NCBI RefSeq assembly: GCF_013377855.1
Contig: NZ_JABXYJ010000002.1
Span: forward strand, 62,001 to 126,000
DNA from: Cognatundibacterium oligocarboniphilum
GTDB taxonomy: Bacteria; Pseudomonadota; Gammaproteobacteria; Burkholderiales; Burkholderiaceae_D
Length of the DNA: 64,000 nucleotides
Direction: 5' to 3'
Positions 34,912 to 42,431 of the stretch are shown here, one piece after another (within the stretch, counting starts at the first letter, position 1; every line of letters begins with the position of its first letter). Both the position numbers and the translations under genes were made by a program. The notes beneath the pieces are model-generated. The model had not been told where the DNA came from. It did no database searches and saw nothing but the letters and a program-made list of their open reading frames with translations.

Positions 34912-36298
34912 TGAGTTTGGAATACGTCGCCGTCGTGACTTTTTTCAGATAATGGTCAAACGTCATGGCAATCGCACGGACAAATAACCGTCCCTTGGTA
35001 GTGACGCGGATCATGTCCGGATCAGTGATCAGGAAACCGGCTTCTTCATATTGTCCTAGCTGGGCCAGTTCAGCAGCAAAATAACTGGCAAAACTGATCT
35101 GGTATTTCTGCTCAATCGCACGTATCGACAAGGGCATGCTGCACATCAGCGTCATGATGACTTCACGCCGCAACAGATCGTCCTGACTCAGGGCAATACC
35201 TTTTTCTACCGGCAGATGGCCGGCATCCAGATGCTGGTAATACTCCTTGATGGTGCGCACAGACTGGCTGTAGGAATCACCGACTTTCCCGATCGCGGAA
35301 ACACCGAAACCAACCAGATCGCATTCCGCCCGGGTGGTGTATCCCTGAAAATTCCGGTGCAGGGTCTGGTTTTCACGGGCTTTGTTCAGTTCGTCATCGG
35401 GTTTGGCAAAATGGTCCAGTCCGATGTAGATGTAACCCGCGTCCAGTAAGCGACGAGTGGACATCATGAATATCTGCAGGCGGTCTTCGGCGCTCGGCAG
35501 ATCAGCCTCGATGATCTGGCGCTGTGCCTTGAAACGGCTCGGCAAATGGGCGTAGTTGTACAGGGCGATGCGATCCGGCGCCAGCGCAATCAGACTATCC
35601 AGCGTGCGGCCGAAACTTTCCATGTTTTGTTTAGGCAGGCCATAAATCAGATCGGCATTGATCGATTCAAAATGCGTCTCCCGGCTTTGCTTGACAGCGG
35701 CTTCAACCATGCTGAATGGCTGGATGCGGTTGACTGCCTGCTGTACAGCAGGGTCAAAATCCTGCACGCCAAAACTGTTGCGGTTAAAGCCCAGCGCCGC
35801 AAGGGATTGCAGGGTTTCCGGCCTGACGGTGCGCGGATCGATCTCGACACCGAGTTCGGCATCGGCAGTAAACGTGAAATGCCGCCGTACCATCGCCATC
35901 AGTTGCCCCAGTTCATCCGAATTGAAAAAGGTCGGAGTGCCGCCGCCCAGATGCAGTTGCACCGTCTGGCGATCCGGCCCCAGATGCGCTGCCACCATTT
36001 CCATTTCTTTTTCCAGATAGCGCAGGTATTCCGTGGTGCGGCTGTGATCCTTGGTGATGATTTTGTTACAGGCGCAGAAGTAGCAGAGCGATTCGCAGAA
36101 AGGCAGATGAATATAGACCGACAATGGCGGGTTATTTTTCTTCCCGGCACGCTGCTCCAGATAGCTGACATAGCTTTGCTCTGTAAAGTCTTTATGAAAA
36201 CGGTCGGCGGTCGGATACGAGGTATAACGGGGCCCCGATTTGTCGAATTTACGTATCAGCGCTTCGGATAAATCGATCTGATCTGTGACGGTATTCAT
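34907..36298 (-). CDS. hemN: Oxygen-independent coproporphyrinogen III oxidase
   Basis: A 463-residue radical-SAM enzyme from the ATG at 36298 (AAAGAA upstream; an ATG at 36319 has no site). The motif YIHLPFCESLCYFCACNK gives the C-x3-C-x2-C-x-C cluster typical of true HemN, and LHLGGGTPTFF binds SAM. The N-terminal KFDKSGPRYTSYPTADRF is also diagnostic. It converts coproporphyrinogen III to protoporphyrinogen IX without O2, supplying haem for nitrate and NO reductases. An FNR-type promoter lies upstream. Confidence 0.96.
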   Translation of the reverse strand: MNTVTDQIDLSEALIRKFDKSGPRYTSYPTADRFHKDFTEQSYVSYLEQRAGKKNNPPLSVYIHLPFCESLCYFCACNKIITKDHSRTTEYLRYLEKEMEMVAAHLGPDRQTVQLHLGGGTPTFFNSDELGQLMAMVRRHFTFTADAELGVEIDPRTVRPETLQSLAALGFNRNSFGVQDFDPAVQQAVNRIQPFSMVEAAVKQSRETHFESINADLIYGLPKQNMESFGRTLDSLIALAPDRIALYNYAHLPSRFKAQRQIIEADLPSAEDRLQIFMMSTRRLLDAGYIYIGLDHFAKPDDELNKARENQTLHRNFQGYTTRAECDLVGFGVSAIGKVGDSYSQSVRTIKEYYQHLDAGHLPVEKGIALSQDDLLRREVIMTLMCSMPLSIRAIEQKYQISFASYFAAELAQLGQYEEAGFLITDPDMIRVTTKGRLFVRAIAMTFDHYLKKVTTATYSKLI

Positions 36299-36349
36299 CG
36301 TGTTCTTTCTGCCCGGCATACCGGGATATTCTGTTTGGTTGATGGCACC

Positions 36350-36390
36350 ATTGTAATCAAGCCATTATATGCCGGGTCGATCTATATCAA
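36350..36390 (-). promoter_or_regulatory. FNR-type promoter of hemN
   Basis: On the minus strand TTGATATAGATCGA (36377-36390) matches the FNR box TTGAT-N4-ATCAA at 9 of 10 positions. TACAAT (36350-36355) follows after 21 nt, the spacing of class II FNR-activated promoters. A second -10-like TATAAT sits at 36364-36369. Confidence 0.75.
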
Positions 36391-36464
36391 TTTCTTTATC
36401 AAAACCCTGCTCTCCATCAAAAACTTCCGGATGCAGCGCACACGACCGCTTTTGTCCGCCCGAC

Positions 36465-37610
36465 TCAGCCAGGTTGCCCGTCCACGCGTGCCCGCAGATA
36501 CACGGGCAGCATCATGGCGATCCAGCAGGCCAGCAAAATCAGCCAGGCCGTTGCCGATACCGAAATCAGCCACGGCAAAACCAGCAGGCTGGCCAGAATA
36601 CGGAGCAATGCCGCAAGATGCAACCCCAGATACAGTCCCCATAAAATGTTAGATGCCTGCAGCGGTCTGCCGCTGTGGCCAAACGATACCCGGCTGACAA
36701 AACCGACCATCATGGTTGCCATAAAACCCAGCCCCAGCGCATGTACCGCCGCCGAGCCGGTGTTCACGTCAAGCGCGCCGGCAGCCTGCAGCGCAAACAC
36801 GATTGTGAGCCAGGCAAACGACAAGTGCAGCATGGCCAGCAGGCGGTTTGCCAGGCTGCGTACCAGCCCCCAGCGCCAGCTGGTGACGGCAAAACTCAGA
36901 CTCAGCGCCGCTGCGACGATGGCTTCCGGCAAATGCCAGCCGGCAATGCCGGTCAGTGCCAGCAGCAGGCATCCGCCGAGCCAGAATGCCAGCAGCCACA
37001 CAGGACGCCAGACCGTATAGGGTTTCAGTACATTGCTGCTGAAAAACGGCAGCATGCGGTGACAGACGGTCAGAAATACGGGTAACAAAAAAGTAAAGAA
37101 GGCCAGCTGGCGCGCCACGCCCCAGGCAGCATCAACACCGGCACTCCAGCACAGGGTAGCCGCCAACGCCAATGCGCCGCCGCACATCGCCAGCAGAATT
37201 GCCCAGGCATGTTTTTTATCCAGCGCTTTACTGAGCAGAATCAGACTTCCCCAGCGCCATGTCACGGCGCACCAGGCGCTCAGCATCAGCATGAAACCGG
37301 ATGAGCGCAACGGATACCAGCCGATACCGGACGCGAATATAGTCAGCAATAAGCCGCCGAAGTATGTCCCGCCGTGCAATAAAAAGTAATCATCCCGGGT
37401 TTCCACCGAGAGCCAGCGCGGCCCGGCGGTGAACGTGAAACCCAGGATAAACAAGGGAAATACACCCAGCGGCATCAGCAAGGCATGCAGCGGAACCGCC
37501 ATCTTGTCCGGGTGCTGCACCTGCAGCCACCACCAGAAAAACAGGATTAACACAGCCAGTGCGCCGAGAAAAAAATATAACCGGTGAGGAGCGGTAGCAA
37601 GACGTTTCAT
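36465..37610 (-). CDS. nnrS: NnrS-family haem/copper membrane protein
   Basis: A 381-residue protein with about twelve membrane helices. Family blocks seen are HALLMPLGVFPLFILGFTFTAGPRWL, LLPVFLTVCHRMLPFF, and VHALGLGFMATMMVGFVSRVSFGHSGRPL. NnrS proteins bind haem and copper, are induced by NO regulators in denitrifiers, and protect cells against NO stress (shown in Vibrio cholerae). It lies between the ubi operon and hemN, all on the minus strand, with its own promoter-like region. Confidence 0.9.
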   Translation of the reverse strand: MKRLATAPHRLYFFLGALAVLILFFWWWLQVQHPDKMAVPLHALLMPLGVFPLFILGFTFTAGPRWLSVETRDDYFLLHGGTYFGGLLLTIFASGIGWYPLRSSGFMLMLSAWCAVTWRWGSLILLSKALDKKHAWAILLAMCGGALALAATLCWSAGVDAAWGVARQLAFFTFLLPVFLTVCHRMLPFFSSNVLKPYTVWRPVWLLAFWLGGCLLLALTGIAGWHLPEAIVAAALSLSFAVTSWRWGLVRSLANRLLAMLHLSFAWLTIVFALQAAGALDVNTGSAAVHALGLGFMATMMVGFVSRVSFGHSGRPLQASNILWGLYLGLHLAALLRILASLLVLPWLISVSATAWLILLACWIAMMLPVYLRARVDGQPG

Positions 37611-37697
37611 GATGAAGTATCCGGTAAGTATCGGCAGGCAAACATTTGTATAACAAGAAATACAGGAAACAGCCGTGCATCGCCTGTTCAGGATCCA

Positions 37698-37722
37698 AAA
37701 TATACTCCTACCCAGTATATTT
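37698..37722 (-). promoter_or_regulatory. Palindrome at the nnrS promoter
   Basis: A perfect 9-bp inverted repeat, AAATATACT-N7-AGTATATTT, overlaps a -10-like TATACT (37714-37719, minus strand). A half FNR-type site (ATCAA, minus strand, 37741-37745) lies 21 nt upstream of that hexamer. The centre also contains a NarL-like heptamer TACTCCT. The cognate regulator cannot be fixed. Confidence 0.55.
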
Positions 37723-37787
37723 ATAAGCCCTTATATTTTCTTGATGTGAGTGTATTTTTTTAAAAATGATGGGGGAGTATGCTGCAT

Positions 37788-38213
37788 TTAGTCTAACGTC
37801 ACGGATTCTGGATCATTCTTTGCAAGCGGCTGTTCAATCTGCATCCCGGCCAGCTGATGCTGTACTGCCTGCCAGGCCAGCTGCATTTCTTCTGTACTGG
37901 CATCGGCATGAAAACGCTTGCGGGCACCCTCCTGATTCAGGATCAGATGCCGGTCAGGCTCTACTCCGGCCTGCTGCAGGCAAGCTTTCACGCAGGCCAG
38001 CGCACAGCCATCCAGCGCCAGTATCGGCCGCCCGGACTGCGCCAGCCTGACCAGTGGTTTCACGCCGCCACCGACGCCACTGATACAAGACATCTGCGCC
38101 TGCCCTTCCCTATCCAGCCGCACAGCCACATCATTCGCCAGCTGCGCCACGCTGGAACAGCCGGAACAGGCGTACACCAGCGGCAATTGCGAAGGCTCCG
38201 GCGCATCGTCCAT
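37788..38213 (-). CDS. DGC-domain putative zinc-binding protein
   Basis: A 141-residue protein of the DGC family. CSGCSSVAQLAND (16-28), MSCISGVGGGVKPLV and LDGCALACVKACL give six conserved cysteines and the D-G-C motif that names the family. Such proteins are proposed to bind zinc or a metal cluster; function is unknown. Its ATG overlaps the ubiT stop (TGATG), so it is cotranslated with ubiUVT. A role in loading or protecting the Fe-S proteins UbiU/UbiV is possible but unproven. Confidence 0.82.
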   Translation of the reverse strand: MDDAPEPSQLPLVYACSGCSSVAQLANDVAVRLDREGQAQMSCISGVGGGVKPLVRLAQSGRPILALDGCALACVKACLQQAGVEPDRHLILNQEGARKRFHADASTEEMQLAWQAVQHQLAGMQIEQPLAKNDPESVTLD

Positions 38214-38710
38214 CAGTGCCTCCCGGCTCCGTGCTGCGCTGTCCCATGCGCTGAAGCCGGCTGCGATTCAAATTGCTGACTGAGTTTTTGCGCAAAACTA
38301 CTCAGCCATGCCGGACGCTCGCTCGCATCAATCCAGTATTTCACCGCGACACCCAGTTCAGTATCACCCTCCATGCGCAAACGCCGCCGGAAAAACAAGG
38401 TATCAGCATCTTCCATACCCGACGCCATTTTAAAAAAATCCACCGCATTGGCAGACAGGCTGACATCCACCTGGACCTGGCGACTCAGGGAGCGAAAACG
38501 CCCCTGATCGCATTCAAAATAAAGTGACATGCCCAGGTCTTCGACGTGGATGCTGAATTTTTTTCCAAATAAGGTATCGGGTGCAACCAGCAGTTCGCGC
38601 CGCCGTGCCAGCTCCAGCATCAGCATCAGCGGTGCGGTGGTCAGCGGCGCAGGCATACGCCGGCCAATCGTCTGAAACACGGCAGGAAAGCGAAATTGGG
38701 ACAAATCCAT
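38213..38710 (-). CDS. ubiT: SCP2-domain accessory protein of anaerobic ubiquinone synthesis
   Basis: A 165-residue protein from the ATG at 38710 (GGAG 5 nt upstream). It shows the SCP2 lipid-binding fold of UbiT/YhbT: FPAVFQTIGRRMPAPLTTAPLMLML, then a domain with IHVEDLGMSLYFECDQGRF and a C-terminal DTLFFRRRLRMEGDTELGVAVKYWID. UbiT binds ubiquinone intermediates and is needed for O2-independent ubiquinone synthesis. It starts 11 nt after the ubiV stop. The C-terminus ends in a His/Gly-rich tail. Confidence 0.9.
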   Translation of the reverse strand: MDLSQFRFPAVFQTIGRRMPAPLTTAPLMLMLELARRRELLVAPDTLFGKKFSIHVEDLGMSLYFECDQGRFRSLSRQVQVDVSLSANAVDFFKMASGMEDADTLFFRRRLRMEGDTELGVAVKYWIDASERPAWLSSFAQKLSQQFESQPASAHGTAQHGAGRH

Positions 38711-38721
38711 AAAAACTCCGG

Positions 38722-39630
38722 TCAGATTGATTCTGCCATCAGCCACTGCATGCCCGGTTTGGCGCTCCAGTAGCCATTGCTGCGTTGCGCCTGAGCCGGC
38801 AGGTAACGGCTGTCCACCTGCGCGGTGCTGTGATTCTTGCGTGCCAGATCAAATGCGGCGACCACTTCAGCCATACCCTGCGATTGCGGCTGCAAACGCA
38901 AAATATCGACCTGCATCGCCGCCAGATCGGGCACCTGCGCTCCCAGATCAAGACAACTACCGCTCTGAGTCTGGATACCGTTAATGGTCAAAAATTCTTT
39001 ACCGTCGCGGGTTGCCAGCGGCAAGCCATCAGGATACTGCTCGCAGCGGAATTCACAACTGTCTTTACGCAGACGATGGTGCCGCGCGGTAAAGCAGCGG
39101 GAAGAAAACGCCAGCGCCAGTCGCCCCCAGACCTGCACTTCCGTCTGCATCGCGGCTGGCTTGTGCTGCTGCAGGCTCGCCAGATCGTCACGCGGCAATT
39201 CGATCGGTGGCAGAAAGCGCTGCGCTCCCAGTCCGGACAACCAGGCTAGCGTATCGGCATGGTAAATATTGAGATGCGGGCCAGCCACAAATGGCTGCCC
39301 CTGCATGGCACGCACTGCGCTGAAATCATTGGCTTCCACGCCAAACCCCTCTTCCAGTGCGTGCTCTGCCATGCGGTGCATATTGCGGCGATCGGCTTCG
39401 CTATCGATCAGCGTCAGGCTGGAAAAAACCACCTCCTTGCCCGCCTCGTGCAAAGCCTGTCCAACGGCAACCCAGTCGTCCAGCTTCATCAGATGGCGCC
39501 GGGAACAGGTCACCTCTCCCAGATACACAATATCGACCGGCCACTGCATGGCATCGGCATAGAAACTCAGGGTTGCTTCTTTCGACCAGTAATAGGCCAG
39601 CGGCGCCAGAGAAATTTTAAATTCATGCAT
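38722..39630 (-). CDS. ubiV: O2-independent ubiquinone hydroxylation protein UbiV (U32 family)
   Basis: A 302-residue U32-family protein. It starts KISLAPLAYYWSKEATLSFY, has YLGEVTCSRRHLM, and carries the Cys set for a 4Fe-4S cluster in SSRCFTARHHRLRKDSCEFRC together with GSCLDL. UbiU and UbiV form a heterodimer that hydroxylates the ubiquinone ring with prephenate as oxygen donor in the absence of O2. It starts 14 nt after ubiU. Confidence 0.93.
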   Translation of the reverse strand: MHEFKISLAPLAYYWSKEATLSFYADAMQWPVDIVYLGEVTCSRRHLMKLDDWVAVGQALHEAGKEVVFSSLTLIDSEADRRNMHRMAEHALEEGFGVEANDFSAVRAMQGQPFVAGPHLNIYHADTLAWLSGLGAQRFLPPIELPRDDLASLQQHKPAAMQTEVQVWGRLALAFSSRCFTARHHRLRKDSCEFRCEQYPDGLPLATRDGKEFLTINGIQTQSGSCLDLGAQVPDLAAMQVDILRLQPQSQGMAEVVAAFDLARKNHSTAQVDSRYLPAQAQRSNGYWSAKPGMQWLMAESI

Positions 39631-39644
39631 AGATACTCTTCCGG

Positions 39645-40649
39645 TTATTTCCAGGGCCGCTCAAACGCCCCTTGCGTGACCTGCGCGCCCTCTGCATGTC
39701 TTGCCAGCGTTGCCTGCCAGTCAGGACGCGGGGAATACCGCTCCGGGTCGCGCTGCGCCGCATCGAGCGCTGCACGCAGCGTTCCCACGACCTGCGCCAC
39801 ATAACTCGGGCTGCGCTGACGCCCCTCGATCTTGATCGCCGAGACCCCCATATTCACCAGCTTGGGCAACAGGCCGACTGCGTTCAGGCTGGTCGGTTCT
39901 TCCAGCGCGTAATCGATTTCACCCTCGACTTCAAAACGACCTTTGCATAACGTCGGATAGCCTGCGGCTTCGTCCGGTGCATAGCGGTCAATCAGCGTTC
40001 CATTGAGGCGTGCATACATCGTGCGGTCTTTTTCTTCCCAGCTCACGGCATGAGCGGGCGAACAAACGCCTTTGTTATTCGGCGAATCACCCGTAACATA
40101 ACTCGACAGCAGGCAGCGGCCTTCTGCCATCACGCACAGACTGCCAAAACCGAACACTTCGATTTCGACCGTCGTCTGGCGAATGATTTTTTCGATTTCG
40201 GTCAGGGTCAGCACACGCGGCAATACAGCACGCCGGATGCCGAACTGTTCACGCATGAGCTCGATCGCGTCGAGCGTGGTGGCCGAGCCCTGCACCGACA
40301 GGTGCAGCCGCAAATCAGGATGCCGGTCGCGTGCATATGCCATCAGCCCGGGGTCAGCCAGAATCACGGCATCCGCCCCCATCTGCACGGCCGTATCAAT
40401 CGCGGCACGCCATTCACTGACAGCACGCGCCTGCGGATAGGTGTTGATCGCAAACAGAATCTGGCGACCACGGCTGTGAGCATAATCCGCCCCCTGGCGG
40501 ATATCGTGGTCGCTGAAATTGAGTCCGCCGAAATTACGGGCATTGGTCGCATTGCGCAAGCCCAGGTAAACCGCATTTGCCCCTTTGTCTATAGCCGCTT
40601 TTAACGCAACCAGACTACCGGCAGGAGCCACCAGATCAATAGCATTCAT
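39645..40649 (-). CDS. ubiU: O2-independent ubiquinone hydroxylation protein UbiU (U32 family)
   Basis: A 334-residue U32-family protein from the ATG at 40649; an upstream GTG at 40670 is possible. It has LVAPAGSLVALKAAIDKGANAVYLGLRNATNARNF at the N-terminus and the cluster cysteines in FGSLCVMAEGRCLLSSYVTG, NKGVCSPAHAVSW and YPTLCKGRFEVEGEI. First gene of ubiU-ubiV-ubiT-DGC. The context with narGHJI fits the known need for ubiquinone in anaerobic nitrate respiration. Confidence 0.93.
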   Translation of the reverse strand: MNAIDLVAPAGSLVALKAAIDKGANAVYLGLRNATNARNFGGLNFSDHDIRQGADYAHSRGRQILFAINTYPQARAVSEWRAAIDTAVQMGADAVILADPGLMAYARDRHPDLRLHLSVQGSATTLDAIELMREQFGIRRAVLPRVLTLTEIEKIIRQTTVEIEVFGFGSLCVMAEGRCLLSSYVTGDSPNNKGVCSPAHAVSWEEKDRTMYARLNGTLIDRYAPDEAAGYPTLCKGRFEVEGEIDYALEEPTSLNAVGLLPKLVNMGVSAIKIEGRQRSPSYVAQVVGTLRAALDAAQRDPERYSPRPDWQATLARHAEGAQVTQGAFERPWK

Positions 40650-40657
40650 AACCGCAA

Positions 40658-40699
40658 ATAGTAATGACACTTGTTTCCAATGTCCTTGTTCTGGCTCAA
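40658..40699 (-). promoter_or_regulatory. FNR-type promoter of ubiUVT
   Basis: On the minus strand TTGAGCCAGAACAA (40686-40699) matches the FNR box at 8 of 10 key positions. TACTAT (40658-40663) lies 22 nt downstream, the class II spacing. The predicted start point is about 2 nt before the ubiU ATG, so the message may be nearly leaderless. Confidence 0.6.
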
Positions 40700-40741
40700 C
40701 AATTCATAGCCAGCCCGCAGGACTCACGGACATAAACTGCC

Positions 40742-41434
40742 TCAATGCAAGGGCATGCCGCCATGCTGATAGGTTTTCAGCGCTTCTGCCGAACCGATAT
40801 GAATGATGGAACCTGATACCCGGATCAGATCTTCATCCATCAACTGGTGCAGCACGCGGGATAAGGTTTCCGGGGACAAATTCAGCAGCGAGGCCAGCAA
40901 GTGTTTTTTCAGCTCCAGCCGGACTTCATTGGTGCACTGTATGGCGGAGGTCTGCAGTAAATAGTCAATCACACGTTGCGTCGCGTTTTGCAACGAATAA
41001 CGTTCGACATTCCGGATAAAGCCCAGCAGCCGGTACGACAACCCTGCCATCATCTGTCGCGACAGCAGCGGCGACCGGTCCAGTAACTGCAATAAGGCTG
41101 CCCGCGGAATTTTCAGCAGCAAGGTGTTTTCCAGCGCTTCGGCATAGAACGGATAAGGCTCGTCCAGAAACATCATGGCTTCGCCAAAACTCTGCCCAGC
41201 ACGGATCAACTCCAGTACCTTGTCGTTACCCTGGGAAGAAGGAATGCTGAGCTTCAGCAAACCATACACCACGATATACGTCGCTTCCGCAATATCGCCT
41301 TTGCGAAACAGCATGAACCCTTTTTCCAGCTCGATTTTCACCACTTCTTTTTGCAACTCGCCCAGGTCAATTGGTGAGATATTGCGAAACAGCGCATGAT
41401 TTTCGAGCAAACCTAATAAATTTAATTTCGTCAT
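40742..41434 (-). CDS. Crp/Fnr-family regulator without Fe-S cysteines (DNR/NnrR-like)
   Basis: A 230-residue regulator. It has a cyclic-nucleotide-type beta-barrel (about 15-130: FRKGDIAEATYIVVYGLLKLS, GQSFGEAMMFLDEPYPFYAEAL), a dimerisation helix, and an HTH with LNLSPETLSRVLHQLMDEDLI. The E-x-x-S-R recognition residues are those of FNR-type proteins that bind TTGAT half-sites. The N-terminal cysteines of FNR are absent (only one Cys in the whole chain), so it does not sense O2 through a cluster. Position between narXL and ubiUVT suggests a DNR/NnrR-type NO sensor, but this is inference. Confidence 0.85.
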   Translation of the reverse strand: MTKLNLLGLLENHALFRNISPIDLGELQKEVVKIELEKGFMLFRKGDIAEATYIVVYGLLKLSIPSSQGNDKVLELIRAGQSFGEAMMFLDEPYPFYAEALENTLLLKIPRAALLQLLDRSPLLSRQMMAGLSYRLLGFIRNVERYSLQNATQRVIDYLLQTSAIQCTNEVRLELKKHLLASLLNLSPETLSRVLHQLMDEDLIRVSGSIIHIGSAEALKTYQHGGMPLH

Positions 41435-41532
41435 CTCATGTCTCCGGCCAACTGATAGAGATCAAGTGTAGAAGCGTCAAGAGACTATGCCTATCCGCCA
41501 ACCGGACTAGTCTGCTGATGCAAATGAATAAT

Positions 41533-41555
41533 ATGATGCATTATAAATGCATGTT
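41533..41555 (-). promoter_or_regulatory. NsrR-like operator upstream of the Crp/Fnr gene
   Basis: The perfect palindrome ATGCATTATAAATGCAT (41536-41552) and its flanks match the NsrR consensus at about 20 of 23 positions. On the minus strand it covers a consensus -10, TATAAT (41540-41545), about 105 nt before the start codon. Confidence 0.7.
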
Positions 41556-41695
41556 ATTGGATACGGAAGTTTTTTTTATTGCCGGATGGATTCATCACAG
41601 GCATCTGCACAAGATTTGACCCATACAGCAACATGGCTGCATAGCAACATCTTTTTAGTGCTCCGCTCCGGAGAAGGACGTTCGTGGAAGGATAT

Positions 41696-42340
41696 TTATT
41701 TGTCCAGCCCGTGCTCCACGGCATAGACAGCAATCTGCACCCGGCTGGTCAGGTTGAGTTTTTTCAGGATATTCTGAACATGGATTTTGACGGTACTCTC
41801 TGCCACATCCAGATTCCGGGCGATTTCTTTATTGCTCTCGCCTCTGGCAAGGCAGATCATCGTTTCGCGCTCACGCGGAGTCAGTTTTTCGCGTTCCGGC
41901 GCTGCGACCTGATTCTGACCGGCGCGAAACTGCATCACAAGTTTTGCCGTCATGGATTCGGCAATGACGGGTTCACCGGCGGCAGCGCGTTTAATCGCCT
42001 GCGTCAGATATTCCGCCTCAATGTTTTTCAACAGATAGCCACGCGCACCGTTTTTCAGCGCAGTGCTGAGATCTTCCGCCTCTTCCGATACAGTCAGCAT
42101 CAGCACTGCGGTATCGGGCAAGTCTTCCACGATCAGCTGCATGGCTTCCAGGCCGGACAGGCCTGTCATGTTCAGATCCATCAACACCACATCGGGGCGC
42201 AATTGTTTCGCCCTTTTTACCCCTTCGAGTCCATCCGAGGCTTCGCCGACAATCTCAAATTCCGGATTGCGCTGTAACAGCAAACGAATGCCGCTGCGAA
42301 ACAGGGTGTGATCATCGACCAGTAAAATCTTGATGGGCAT
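41696..42340 (-). CDS. narL: Nitrate/nitrite response regulator NarL
   Basis: A 214-residue NarL/FixJ regulator. The receiver domain has VDDH (8-11), the phospho-acceptor Asp in VLMDLNM (about 55) and the Lys of YLLKNIEA. The C-terminal LuxR-type HTH begins LTPRERETMICLARGESNKEIARNLDVAESTVKIHVQNILKKL. It follows narX by 91 nt and is the predicted last gene of the nar operon run. Target heptamers (TACYYMT) are only weakly visible in this window. Confidence 0.92.
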   Translation of the reverse strand: MPIKILLVDDHTLFRSGIRLLLQRNPEFEIVGEASDGLEGVKRAKQLRPDVVLMDLNMTGLSGLEAMQLIVEDLPDTAVLMLTVSEEAEDLSTALKNGARGYLLKNIEAEYLTQAIKRAAAGEPVIAESMTAKLVMQFRAGQNQVAAPEREKLTPRERETMICLARGESNKEIARNLDVAESTVKIHVQNILKKLNLTSRVQIAVYAVEHGLDK

Positions 42341-42431
42341 GCGTTTCTCTATCTCTGTTTTCTGAATCAGTTTAATATCATTAGTCCGTCATCGCCGGAT
42401 TGTCTTTTACAGCACAGGCAAACCCGCACCG

